NCBI RefSeq assembly: GCF_008692605.1
Contig: NZ_LFCT01000017.1
Span: forward strand, 1-64,000
Source of the DNA: Sphingobium estronivorans
GTDB taxonomy: Bacteria > Pseudomonadota > Alphaproteobacteria > Sphingomonadales > Sphingomonadaceae
DNA length: 64,000 nucleotides
Reading direction: 5' to 3'
In this document: piece by piece, positions 9,174-16,964 of the stretch
How positions within the stretch are numbered: position 1 is the stretch's first letter
Layout: every line of letters begins with the position of its first letter
Position numbers and translations under genes: made by a program
Notes under the pieces: generated by a model
The model's database searches: none
The model's input: the letters and a program-made list of their open reading frames with translations, nothing else
What the model was told of the DNA's origin: nothing

Positions 9174-11237
9174 ATGCGACCCGATATCCTCAACCCACTC
9201 TTCACCGAAATCGAAGCGCTGAAAGGCGTTGGGCCGGCGCTCGCCAAACCGCTGGAGCGGCTCGGCCTGGCCCGCGCCGTGGACGTCGCCTTCCACCTGC
9301 CGGTCAGCTTCATCGACCGCCGCATGGTGGACGAATTGATTCTTTCCGACTCAGGTCGCGTCATCGGCATCGAACTCACCCCCACCGATTATCGCGCCTC
9401 CGGCAGCGCCCGCGCGCCTTTTCGCGTCATTGCGCAGGACAAGCACGGCAACAGCGTCGCGCTGGTCTATTTCGGCCGCAACAGCGCCTGGCCCCGCAAG
9501 CTGTTGCCGTTGAACGAACCCAAATTCATCTCCGGGAAGCTGGAGGCCTATGGCGACAATCTCCAGATCGTCCATCCCGACTATGTCCTCCCGCCGGAGG
9601 AAGCCGCCACCATTCCCGCGCGCGAGCCGGTCTATGGCTTGTCCGAAGGCCTCACCAACAACCGCCTGCGCGATCTGGTCACGCAATCGCTGAGCCGCGC
9701 CCCGGACCTTCCCGAATGGATCGAACCCAGCCTGCTCGGCCAAAAGGGCTGGCCCACGTGGCGCGAAGCCCTGACCCGCATCCACGCCGACCCCAGCGAC
9801 GCCAAGGCCCGCGAACGCCTCGCCTATGACGAAATTTTCGCCGGCCAACTCGCGCTGATGCTCGTCCGCCAGTCCTCCCGCAAGCGCAAGGGCGTTCCCA
9901 TCGCCGGAGACGGCCGCCTGCGCGCCATGCTCCAACTGCCCTTCGCCCCGACCGGCGCCCAGCGCCGCGCCTTCATGGAGATCGAAGGCGACATGGCCCA
10001 ACCCGTCCCGATGCTCCGCCTGCTGCAAGGCGATGTCGGCTCGGGCAAGACGCTGGTCGCCCTGATGGCGCTTCTCAACACGGTGGAGGCGGGTGCTCAA
10101 GGCGCACTCCTCGCCCCCACGGAAATCCTCGCCCGCCAGCATTATGAAACGCTGCGCAAGATGGCGTCGGGCCTGCCCGTCACCATCGCCATCCTCACCG
10201 GTCGGGAAAAGGGCAAGGCCCGCGAATCCACCCTGATGGGCCTCGCGGACGGCAGCATCGACATTCTTGTCGGCACCCACGCCATTTTTCAGGACGCCGT
10301 CCGCTACAGGAATCTCGCCCTTGCGGTGATTGACGAACAGCATCGCTTCGGCGTCGCCCAGCGCATGATGCTCGCCGCCAAGGCCGAGCGGACGCCGCAT
10401 CTGCTGGTGATGACCGCGACCCCCATCCCGCGCACACTGACATTGACCTATTATGGCGAGATGGACGTCTCCCGCCTCGATGAGATGCCGCCGGGACGCC
10501 AGCCGATCCAGACCGTCGTGATGTCCGCCAACCGCCTTGACGAAGTGGTCGAAGCCCTCGCCCGCCATATCGAGGGCGGCGGTCAGGCCTATTGGGTCTG
10601 TCCGCTGGTCGAGGAAAGCGAAACCAGCGATCAGGCCGCCGCCGAAGCCCGCGCCGAAATGCTGAAGATGCGCTTCGGCGATCTTGTGGGCCTTGTCCAC
10701 GGCCGCATGAAAGGCCCGGAAAAGGACGCCGCGATGGCGTCCTTTGCGTCGGCCCGCACGAAAATCCTTGTCGCCACGACCGTCATCGAGGTCGGCGTCG
10801 ACGTGCCCAACAGCAACCTCATCATCATAGAAGGGGCCGAACGCTTCGGCCTTGCCCAGCTCCATCAGCTTCGGGGCCGCGTAGGCCGAGGCCAGAACCA
10901 TTCGGTCTGCATCCTCCTGCGCGGCGCCGCACTAAGCGAAACCAGCCGCGCGCGTCTCGCGCTGATGCGCGAAACCAATGACGGCTTCCGCATCGCCGAA
11001 GAAGATCTGCGATTACGGGGGGCGGGAGAAATTCTCGGCACCCGCCAGTCCGGCGAAGCGCAGTTGAAACTCGCCACCCCCGAACATCTTTCGACCCTGC
11101 TCGATTCCGCTCGGGATGACGCCCATCTCCTGATCGACCGCGACGGCGGCCTTACCGAAGCGAGGGGGGAGGCGGCCAGAACCTGCCTCTATCTCTTCGA
11201 ACGCGACGCAGCGGTCGGATTGCTTCGGAGCGGTTAG
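9174..11237 (+). CDS. recG: ATP-dependent DNA helicase RecG
   Basis: RecG (687 residues) remodels stalled replication forks and branched DNA. The N-terminal wedge region includes the KGVGPALAKPLERLG helix-hairpin-helix-like segment. The motor shows Walker A LLQGDVGSGKT, Walker B/DEQH motif VIDEQHRFG, TATPIPRTL, and the C-terminal QLRGRVGRG motif VI. The length is normal. It is divergent from sdhE; the gap between the two starts is about 100 bases and includes a sigma-70-like promoter candidate. An MscS-type gene follows in the same direction after 93 bases in which I see no gene. Confidence 0.97.
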   Translation: MRPDILNPLFTEIEALKGVGPALAKPLERLGLARAVDVAFHLPVSFIDRRMVDELILSDSGRVIGIELTPTDYRASGSARAPFRVIAQDKHGNSVALVYFGRNSAWPRKLLPLNEPKFISGKLEAYGDNLQIVHPDYVLPPEEAATIPAREPVYGLSEGLTNNRLRDLVTQSLSRAPDLPEWIEPSLLGQKGWPTWREALTRIHADPSDAKARERLAYDEIFAGQLALMLVRQSSRKRKGVPIAGDGRLRAMLQLPFAPTGAQRRAFMEIEGDMAQPVPMLRLLQGDVGSGKTLVALMALLNTVEAGAQGALLAPTEILARQHYETLRKMASGLPVTIAILTGREKGKARESTLMGLADGSIDILVGTHAIFQDAVRYRNLALAVIDEQHRFGVAQRMMLAAKAERTPHLLVMTATPIPRTLTLTYYGEMDVSRLDEMPPGRQPIQTVVMSANRLDEVVEALARHIEGGGQAYWVCPLVEESETSDQAAAEARAEMLKMRFGDLVGLVHGRMKGPEKDAAMASFASARTKILVATTVIEVGVDVPNSNLIIIEGAERFGLAQLHQLRGRVGRGQNHSVCILLRGAALSETSRARLALMRETNDGFRIAEEDLRLRGAGEILGTRQSGEAQLKLATPEHLSTLLDSARDDAHLLIDRDGGLTEARGEAARTCLYLFERDAAVGLLRSG

Positions 11238-11330
11238 GGCAAATGCTCCTGCCTTTGCGGAAGAACGTTTCACCCAGTCAAAGCTCACAATTGCTGCAAC
11301 CGCGAAACCATCCAGAAGCCGAGCCGTTGC

Positions 11331-12416
11331 GTGCTCATGCAATCGGACATCAGCCTTAACCACATAACGCCGACGGCTGCGATCTCCATCGCCTTGTCGG
11401 TCGCCATCGCCTTCCTGCTGCACGGGCTCGCTTATTGGATCGCTGCCCGTATCGTCCGTAAAATGGGGATAGAACCGGTCATTCTTCCCGCCCTCTATCA
11501 TCCGACCCGCTGGCTGATCGTGCTGATGACACTGGCCGCCGGAATCCAGCCGCTGACCTTCACCCCGAAGGTGGAGGCGATCTGGACCATCGCCGCCCAG
11601 ATGCTGTTCATTTTGCTGGTGGGATGGTTGATTTTCGCGGCCATGCGCGCGGGTCGCATCCTTATCGAACGCCGAAGCGACATCACGGTGGAGGACAATC
11701 TGAAGGCGCGCCGTCAGCATACGCGCGTCCGCATCCTTTACCGCGTGACGCAGTTCGTCATCGGCTTCATCATCCTCTCGCTGATGCTGATCGCCATTCC
11801 GGGCGTCCGCGCCATCGGCGTTACCCTGATGGCGTCAGCGGGCCTTGCGGGTCTCGCCATAGGCGCAGCGGCCCAACCAGCGCTCAAGAACCTGATCGCG
11901 GGTATCCAGATGGCCTTTTCCGAACCGATCCGGCTGGACGATGTGCTGATCGTGGAGGGCGAATGGGGCAGGGTGGAGGATATCAAGCTTACCTATGTCG
12001 TGGTGCGCCTCTGGGACGATCGCCGCCTGATCGTCCCGGTATCCTATTTCCTTGAAAAGCCATTCCAGAACTGGACGACGACAACGTCCGACCTGTTGGG
12101 AACCATATTCCTCTATGTCGATCCCGCCACCGACATAGAACCAATCCGCGCAAGGTTCATCGAAACAGTCAAATCCAACCATCGCTGGGACGGTCGGGTC
12201 GCGATCCTGCAGGTCACGGACCACCGCGCCGATGCGCTGGAATTGCGCGGCCTCCTCAGCGCCCGCAATGCCGGCACGGCCTTCGACCTACGCTGCGAAG
12301 TCCGCGAAGCGATGATGCAATTTCTGCGCACGGAAATGCCCGAAGCGCTGGTCCGGTCGCGTCAGCGCCTGGAAGTGGGGGAGGGCTTTACCAGGCCGTT
12401 TGCCGGGGTGGGATGA
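11331..12416 (+). CDS. MscS-family mechanosensitive channel
   Basis: This 361-residue integral membrane protein belongs to the small mechanosensitive channel family, which releases solutes during osmotic downshock. It has an N-terminal membrane helix at about residues 13-35, further helices at about 60-100 and 135-160, then the glycine/alanine-rich pore helix (GVTLMASAGLAGLAIGAAAQ) and the beta domain with NLIAGIQMAFSEPIRLDDVL. The start is GTG at 11331 or ATG at 11337; neither has a clear ribosome site. Its end overlaps the convergent PilZ gene by 29 bases. The substrate range of this subfamily is not known. Confidence 0.88.
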   Translation: MLMQSDISLNHITPTAAISIALSVAIAFLLHGLAYWIAARIVRKMGIEPVILPALYHPTRWLIVLMTLAAGIQPLTFTPKVEAIWTIAAQMLFILLVGWLIFAAMRAGRILIERRSDITVEDNLKARRQHTRVRILYRVTQFVIGFIILSLMLIAIPGVRAIGVTLMASAGLAGLAIGAAAQPALKNLIAGIQMAFSEPIRLDDVLIVEGEWGRVEDIKLTYVVVRLWDDRRLIVPVSYFLEKPFQNWTTTTSDLLGTIFLYVDPATDIEPIRARFIETVKSNHRWDGRVAILQVTDHRADALELRGLLSARNAGTAFDLRCEVREAMMQFLRTEMPEALVRSRQRLEVGEGFTRPFAGVG

Positions 12417-12741
12417 GCGAGAGCATTGCGTCATACATGGACTGCTCGATCCGCTCCAGAAACTCGACGCCCAGCCGCCCATCCTCGGCCCAGCGCACTT
12501 CCCCGGCATGATCCTTCGCGACCGGCAGCCAGATCGTGATCCGCTGGCCGATGTCCAATTGCGCATCGGTCCGGGACATCAATCCCAAAGGGGAGATATT
12601 GATGATCCGCGCCCCATGGGTGCGGCCATCGGCGGTGATATGGCTGACCATATCGACCAGATCACGCGGAACCCGCCGCTGATCGATCGAAGGGTCCCGC
12701 GACTTGTTAAGATGGGTAAGGCTTGCGAACACCGAAGGCAT
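12388..12741 (-). CDS. PilZ domain protein (cyclic-di-GMP receptor)
   Basis: This 117-residue, single-domain PilZ protein probably binds cyclic-di-GMP. Both halves of the binding signature are visible: RRVPR (RxxxR) at about residues 22-26, and NISPLG (NxSxxG) at about 49-54. A VEFLERIEQS segment closes the barrel. It is followed, head to head, by the MscS gene with a 29-base overlap. The upstream region contains a 9-bp hairpin and a CtrA-like box. The output partner is unknown; in related bacteria such proteins adjust motility or surface polysaccharide. Confidence 0.85.
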   Translation of the reverse strand: MPSVFASLTHLNKSRDPSIDQRRVPRDLVDMVSHITADGRTHGARIINISPLGLMSRTDAQLDIGQRITIWLPVAKDHAGEVRWAEDGRLGVEFLERIEQSMYDAMLSLIPPRQTAW

Positions 12742-12755
12742 GGGGAAAGATTAGC

Positions 12756-12780
12756 GTAAGGAAGATGGCCCCTTCCTTAC
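12756..12780. repeat. 9-bp hairpin between tyrS and pilZ
   Basis: GTAAGGAAG at 12756-12764 pairs perfectly with CTTCCTTAC at 12772-12780 around a 7-base loop. It lies downstream of tyrS and just upstream of the pilZ start on the same strand. No strong T-run follows in the tyrS direction, so it may be a terminator, a processing site, or an operator. Confidence 0.45.
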
Positions 12781-12789
12781 CCGATCCGG

Positions 12790-12804
12790 TTAATGCGTCG
12801 TTAG
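12790..12804 (-). promoter_or_regulatory. CtrA-like box upstream of pilZ
   Basis: On the minus strand this reads CTAA-N7-TTAA followed by CC, one mismatch from the alphaproteobacterial CtrA consensus TTAA-N7-TTAAC. It lies about 50 bases upstream of the PilZ start. CtrA control of motility and cyclic-di-GMP genes is common in the class, but a single near-match can be chance. Confidence 0.3.
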
Positions 12805-12817
12805 CGCTCATTTCAAT

Positions 12818-14035
12818 TCAAGCGGTTACCAGCCCGTGCTTCTTCGCGCCGAAGCTGACCTTGTCCCCTGCCTTCAGAACCAGGGCCGGATCGCTGACAA
12901 CCTCGCCATTCACGCGAATGGCGCCTTCGGAGAGTTTGCGCCGCACTTCCTTGTTGGAGGTTGCAAAGCCCAGCGCCGTGGTGCCCTGAACGACATTCAG
13001 CCCCTCCGACCCCAGGCTGACCGTCGGCAGATTGGCATCCGAAGCGCCTTCCTCGAAGGTCCGCCGCGCCGTCTCCGCCGCGGCCTCCGCCGCCGCGATC
13101 CCCCGGCACAGCGCGGTCGCCTCATTGGCGAGGATCTTCTTCGCCTCGTTGATCTCCGCACCCTCCAGCGCCGCCAGCCGCTCCACTTCATCCATGGGCA
13201 GGTCGGTGAACAGTCGCAGCCGGTTCGCCACATCGGCGTCAGCGGTGTTCCGCCAGAACTGCCAATAATCGTAGCTGGAAAGCTGATCCTCGTTCAGCCA
13301 CACCGCGCCGCCGACGGTCTTGCCCATCTTCGTGCCGTCGGCGTTGGTCAGCAGCGGCGTGGTGAGACCGAACACCTGCGTGCCATCCACACGCCGGGCC
13401 AGTTCGACGCCATTGACGATATTGCCCCACTGATCCGACCCGCCCATCTGCAACCGGCAGGCCGAACGCCGCGACAGCTCCAGAAAATCATAGGCCTGGA
13501 GGATCATGTAATTGAACTCCAGGAAACTCAGCGACTGCTCGCGATCCAGCCGCAGCTTCACCGAATCGAAGCTGAGCATCCGGTTGACCGAGAAATGCTG
13601 CCCGATGTCCCGCAGGAACGGGATATATTCGAGGCGGTCCAGCCACTCCGCATTGTCGAGCATGATTGCATCGCTCGGCCCGTCGCCAAAGGTCAGGAAC
13701 CGTTCGAACACGCGCTTGATGCTGGCCACATTCTCCGCGATCAGGTCGGTCGTCAGCAGCTTGCGCGCCTCGTCCTTGAAGCTGGGATCGCCGATCTTGC
13801 CGGTGCCGCCGCCCATCAGGACGATCGGCTTGTGCCCGGCCTTCTGCAACTGGCGCAGCATCATGATCGACACCAGATGCCCGACATGCAGCGACGGCGC
13901 AGTCGGATCGAAGCCGATATAGCCCGGCACGATCTGCCTGGCGGCAAGGGCGTCCAGCCCCTCCGCGTCGGTCAATTGATGAATGTAACCGCGCGCTTCG
14001 AGCAGGCGGAGCAGATCGGACTGGTAGTTGCTCAT
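12818..14035 (-). CDS. tyrS: tyrosine--tRNA ligase
   Basis: TyrRS charges tRNA-Tyr in the cytosol. From the ATG at 14035 it has 405 residues; an ATG at 14053 would add six. The class I signatures are HVGHL near residue 48 (HIGH variant) and KMGKT near residue 230 (KMSKS variant). A C-terminal S4 RNA-binding domain (about 345-405, with [17 protein letters not shown]) is present. Binding residues such as GGSDQWGNI are intact. The gene is divergent from anmK across a short gap. No T-box leader is expected in this class and none is seen. Confidence 0.96.
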   Translation of the reverse strand: MSNYQSDLLRLLEARGYIHQLTDAEGLDALAARQIVPGYIGFDPTAPSLHVGHLVSIMMLRQLQKAGHKPIVLMGGGTGKIGDPSFKDEARKLLTTDLIAENVASIKRVFERFLTFGDGPSDAIMLDNAEWLDRLEYIPFLRDIGQHFSVNRMLSFDSVKLRLDREQSLSFLEFNYMILQAYDFLELSRRSACRLQMGGSDQWGNIVNGVELARRVDGTQVFGLTTPLLTNADGTKMGKTVGGAVWLNEDQLSSYDYWQFWRNTADADVANRLRLFTDLPMDEVERLAALEGAEINEAKKILANEATALCRGIAAAEAAAETARRTFEEGASDANLPTVSLGSEGLNVVQGTTALGFATSNKEVRRKLSEGAIRVNGEVVSDPALVLKAGDKVSFGAKKHGLVTA

Positions 14036-14088
14036 GGCGCGCGCCTGTAGCATTGAGGGAGCGACTGTAAAAGAGGTGGGACAATTTC

Positions 14089-15177
14089 ATGCTGGCAATA
14101 GGCCTGATGTCGGGCACTTCGCGCGACGGGATCGACGCCGCGTTGATCGACACCGATGGAGAAGGCGTCAGCAAAGGCATTGCCTTCCACGCGATGCCCT
14201 ACACTCCGGGGTTCCGCCTGCGTCTCGCCGAAGCCTGCCAGCGGGCCATGGCGATGGAAAAGCCCGGTTTCGAACCCTTGATCTACGCGGTTGAGGAAGA
14301 ACTGACCGAACTTCATGTGGAGGCCGTCACCGACCTCCTCGCCCGCAGCGGCACCACCGCGCAGGACGTCGCCGTGATCGGCTTCCACGGCCACACGGTT
14401 GCGCATCGTCCGGAAAGGCGCTGGACCTGGCAGATTGGGGACGGCGCCGCGCTGGCGGGCGCTTTCGGCATTCCGGTCGTCGGCGACCTGCGCAGCGCCG
14501 ACGTCACGGCGGGAGGGCAGGGCGCGCCGCTGCTCCCGGTCTATCACCGCGCCCTCGCGCATGATCTGCCCAAACCCGTCGCCATTCTGAACCTTGGCGG
14601 TGTGGCCAACATCACGGCCATCGGTTCGGCCGGAGAGATAATCGCTTTCGACACCGGCATGGCCAGCGCGCTGATCGACAACTGGATGCAGACGCACAGC
14701 GACCGCGATTTCGATGAAAACGGCGCCACCGCTGCAACAGGCCGGATCGATGAAGCCCGTCTCGTGGAGATGCTCTCCGATCCCTGGTTCGCCATGGCCC
14801 CGCCCAAGAGCATCGACCGCGAGGCCTTCACCATCGAAGCCACCCGCGGCCTTTCCCTGGAGGATGGCGCCGCGACGCTCACGGCCTTTTCCGCCGCAGC
14901 CGTCGCCAAGGGGATGGAGCATCTTCCCGAGCGGCCGAAGCATATCTACGTGGCCGGCGGTGGCCGCCACAATGCCACGCTGATGGAGATGCTGGCCCGT
15001 TACTCCGGCGCGCAGATCCGGGCCGTGGATGAACTGGGCTGGGACGGCGACGCGCTGGAGGCGCAGGGCTTCGCCTATATGGCCGTCCGCCACCTGAAGA
15101 ATCTGCCGATCAGCTTTCCCGGCACCACGGGTGCGCCGCAGCCCATGGGTGGCGGAATTCTGTTCGATCCCGCCTAA
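14089..15177 (+). CDS. anmK: anhydro-N-acetylmuramic acid kinase
   Basis: AnmK (362 residues) phosphorylates and opens 1,6-anhydroMurNAc from cell-wall turnover, feeding MurNAc-6-phosphate for recycling. The N-terminal GLMSGTSRDGIDAALID phosphate-binding motif is clear, and other ATPase-fold motifs are NLGGVANIT and FDTGMASALID. Near the C-terminus VAGGGRHN and the DELGWDGDALEAQGFAYMAVR stretch match the family. It starts 53 bases from the tyrS start, divergent. Immediately after its stop a structured repeat begins, which may serve as terminator. Confidence 0.95.
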   Translation: MLAIGLMSGTSRDGIDAALIDTDGEGVSKGIAFHAMPYTPGFRLRLAEACQRAMAMEKPGFEPLIYAVEEELTELHVEAVTDLLARSGTTAQDVAVIGFHGHTVAHRPERRWTWQIGDGAALAGAFGIPVVGDLRSADVTAGGQGAPLLPVYHRALAHDLPKPVAILNLGGVANITAIGSAGEIIAFDTGMASALIDNWMQTHSDRDFDENGATAATGRIDEARLVEMLSDPWFAMAPPKSIDREAFTIEATRGLSLEDGAATLTAFSAAAVAKGMEHLPERPKHIYVAGGGRHNATLMEMLARYSGAQIRAVDELGWDGDALEAQGFAYMAVRHLKNLPISFPGTTGAPQPMGGGILFDPA

Positions 15178-15282
15178 AGCGCGCTGCGTTAAATCGGACG
15201 CAGGGCGCGCGCTCCAGACTTTGTTGTCGCATGGTTCAATGCGAAAAACCGGCGCGAAATGCGTCCGCGAAGCGCGCATTTC
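15178..15282. repeat. structured intergenic repeat with two hairpins after anmK
   Basis: Right after the anmK stop, AGCGCGCTGCGT at 15178-15189 pairs with ACGCAgggcGCGCGCT at 15198-15213 with a small bulge, and GAAATGCG pairs with CGCATTTC at about 15257-15282. The two are joined by a stretch containing TTTGTTGTCGCATG and AAAACCGG. From memory, intergenic repeats with this order (GC-rich stem, TTGTTGTCGCATG, AAAACCGG) are common in sphingomonad and rhizobial genomes. It may also stop anmK transcription. Confidence 0.5.
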
Positions 15283-15548
15283 AACCGCCACGCGCATTAA
15301 AAATCGGTCATCTTCGATCGTGCAAGGCGGAACCGCGATCCGGCCAAGCGGGAATTTGATCGTCCATTTGGCACATATCGCCTGATAATCCGGCGGCCAT
15401 TCTTCGGCTGCCGCTCGCGCAATCCATGTAATGCCATAGAAATCAGCCCTAAATTCTCTTGGTCGGCTTCGATGAACGGATGTTCATGTTGAATAATCCA
15501 GAGGCTAATTCTTTCGGTCGATTCCGTGGCGTAAGGATATCAGCGACA

Positions 15549-15569
15549 TTGCGAGGGGGGTTCTCGCAA
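15549..15569. promoter_or_regulatory. 7-bp dyad upstream of the repeat-protein gene
   Basis: TTGCGAG at 15549-15555 pairs with CTCGCAA at 15563-15569 around a G-rich 7-base loop. It could be an operator or an RNA hairpin in the leader of the repeat-protein gene. Confidence 0.4.
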
Positions 15570-15579
15570 GATCATGAGA

Positions 15580-15597
15580 CCGGATCGGCCGATCCGG
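15580..15597. promoter_or_regulatory. 18-bp perfect palindrome upstream of the repeat-protein gene
   Basis: CCGGATCGGCCGATCCGG reads identically on both strands. It lies 48 bases before the GTG start of the repeat-protein gene, so it is a good candidate for a dimeric regulator site. No regulator is nearby. Confidence 0.45.
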
Positions 15598-15644
15598 CCC
15601 AGTCTTGGGAAACTGCCCGCGTGTCACATTATAGGAGAGTCGCA

Positions 15645-16043
15645 GTGACCAGATTTACCCTTTCCCTCATCGGCCTTGCCGTTCTGGCCGGCGCTACCGG
15701 CGCGCAGGCTCAGGACAGCAATGTGAAGGGGACGCTGCAGGATGTGAATGTGAAGGGTGCCCTTCAGGACGCCAATGTGAAGGGAACGCTCCAGGACAGC
15801 AATGTGAAGGGCGTTTTGCAGGACGCCAACGTCAAGGGCACGCTGCAGGATAGCCGGAACGCGTCGACCGCAGCGCAGGACGCCCGGACCGCCGCCACCG
15901 AGGCCCGTTCCAGCAGCAGCGAGGCGCGCAGCGCGTCAACAGAAGCGCGCAGCAGCGCCCAGGACGCACGCGCCAATGCCAACGCCGCCCGCGAAACGGC
16001 CAGTTCCGCCAAGGAAGTCGCCCGTTCCAGCCGCGGCAGCTGA
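15645..16043 (+). CDS. secreted protein with five 9-residue repeats, unknown function
   Basis: I do not recognise a family. The likely start is GTG at 15645 with AGGAG seven to nine bases upstream, giving 132 residues; a start at 15459 would put 62 residues before the signal peptide. Residues 1-23 form a signal peptide ending AQAQ. Residues about 24-68 are five tandem copies of DxNVKGxLQ. The rest is Ala/Ser/Arg-rich with heptad-like EARSS and DARxxA spacing, suggesting a coiled coil or extended helix. No Cys or catalytic motif is visible. It precedes an outer-membrane protein gene in the same direction. A structural or binding role in the periplasm is inference. Confidence 0.75.
   Translation: MTRFTLSLIGLAVLAGATGAQAQDSNVKGTLQDVNVKGALQDANVKGTLQDSNVKGVLQDANVKGTLQDSRNASTAAQDARTAATEARSSSSEARSASTEARSSAQDARANANAARETASSAKEVARSSRGS
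15714..15848 (+). repeat. five 27-bp tandem repeats in coding sequence
   Basis: Five in-frame 27-base units encode the DxNVKGxLQ repeats. Third-codon positions differ between copies, so the unit has diverged at the DNA level while the residues NVKG and LQ are strictly kept, which suggests selection on the protein. Confidence 0.85.
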
Positions 16044-16067
16044 CAGCATTCGGCAAATGGAAGAGCA

Positions 16068-16092
16068 GGGGCGGGCCGGAAAGGCTCGCCCC
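16068..16092 (+). terminator. hairpin after the repeat-protein gene
   Basis: GGGGCGGGCC at 16068-16077 pairs with GGCTCGCCCC at 16083-16092 (one G-U pair) around GGAAA. There is no T-run, so it may be a stability or attenuation hairpin rather than a strict terminator before the outer-membrane gene. Confidence 0.45.
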
Positions 16093-16120
16093 GCTTGACG
16101 TCGAAAAAGGGGAGAACAGC

Positions 16121-16954
16121 ATGAAGGGGACCATCGCGCTGGCCGGGATCGCCCTTGCCATGGGCGCATCGCCCGCATTGGCGCAGCAAAGCACGCAGGC
16201 CGAAGAATCATCCACAGGCCTGTCCACAGCTTCATCCACAAACTTATCCACAGCCGGCAGCAGCCTGAGCGCGATAGCCGGCATCGATTACAGCAGCGGC
16301 GATTACGGTACCGGCGTCGACACCAATATCCTCGTCGTGCCGATGGGCCTGCGCTACCGCACGGGCAATCTGCGTTTCACCGCGACGCTTCCGTGGCTGC
16401 GCATCAACGGTTCTTCGGCCATTGTCGGCGGCGGTGCTGGCGGGGTTATCATCGATCCGGACGCGCCGCGCACGACGCGAAGCGGCCTGGGCGACCTGAC
16501 GCTGGGCGTCGGCTATCAGATTCCGGAAGAGCAGATGGGCTTCGGCCTCGACCTCTCGGCCCGCGTCAAATTGCCCACCGCGTCACGGTCCAGGGCGCTG
16601 GGGACCGGCAAGGTCGACGTGACCGTCGCGGCGGAAGTGTCGAAAAGCTTCGGCATAGTCACGCCCTTCGCCAATGTCGGCTACCGGATGCCGGGCGACC
16701 CATCGGGCTTTACCCTGCACAATGCCTGGCAGGCGTCGGGCGGTGCCAGCGTGGTGCTGGGCAAGTCGGTGCTTATCGCTTCCTATGACTATCGCGAATC
16801 CTCCAGCGATTTCGCCCGCGACAGCCGGGAAATCTTCGGCGCCTTCTCGACGCCGCTGACCGACCGGCTGATCTTCACCCTGTACGGCACCGGCGGCCTC
16901 AGCAAGGGGGCGGCGGATTACGGCATCGGCTCGCTGATGAGCGTCAAATTCTGA
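16121..16954 (+). CDS. outer-membrane beta-barrel protein, transporter-like
   Basis: This 277-residue protein has a signal peptide ending ASPALAQ, preceded by AGGGGAGA, then a Ser/Thr-rich linker of about 25 residues and a barrel of alternating strands ending in SVKF with a C-terminal Phe, the usual outer-membrane signature. Stretches such as GLGDLTLGVGYQIP and SARVKLPTASRSRALGTGKVDVTVAAE resemble the MetA-pathway phenol-degradation family of outer-membrane proteins. The linker is encoded by a 12-base tandem repeat that looks like DnaA boxes. The substrate is unknown. It lies beside the repeat protein and may work with it, but this rests on position only. Confidence 0.7.
   Translation: MKGTIALAGIALAMGASPALAQQSTQAEESSTGLSTASSTNLSTAGSSLSAIAGIDYSSGDYGTGVDTNILVVPMGLRYRTGNLRFTATLPWLRINGSSAIVGGGAGGVIIDPDAPRTTRSGLGDLTLGVGYQIPEEQMGFGLDLSARVKLPTASRSRALGTGKVDVTVAAEVSKSFGIVTPFANVGYRMPGDPSGFTLHNAWQASGGASVVLGKSVLIASYDYRESSSDFARDSREIFGAFSTPLTDRLIFTLYGTGGLSKGAADYGIGSLMSVKF
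16208..16252 (+). repeat. four DnaA-box-like 9-mers at 12-base spacing
   Basis: TCATCCACA, CTGTCCACA, TCATCCACA and TTATCCACA begin at 16208, 16220, 16232 and 16244. The last equals the consensus DnaA box; the others differ at one or two positions. They lie in coding sequence and encode the Ser/Thr-rich linker of the outer-membrane protein, so codon repetition is an alternative explanation. Confidence 0.6.
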
Positions 16955-16964
16955 CCCGGATTTC

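Larger units (their letters stand above)
15283..15644. other. long leader/intergenic stretch before the repeat-protein gene
   Basis: I see no credible gene here. A frame open from 15459 joins the downstream protein, but it has no signal-peptide logic or ribosome site. Two perfect dyads lie at 15549-15569 and 15580-15597, entered separately. Confidence 0.5.

Noticed and set aside
11238..11330. Small leftward reading in the recG-mscS gap (VAAIVSFDWVKRSSAKAG)
   Set aside because: It looks protein-like but continues as antisense of recG and has no start or ribosome site support.
16208..16252. Replication origin at the DnaA-like boxes
   Set aside because: There is no AT-rich unwinding region or dnaA/hemE-type neighbours, and the boxes are inside a coding region.
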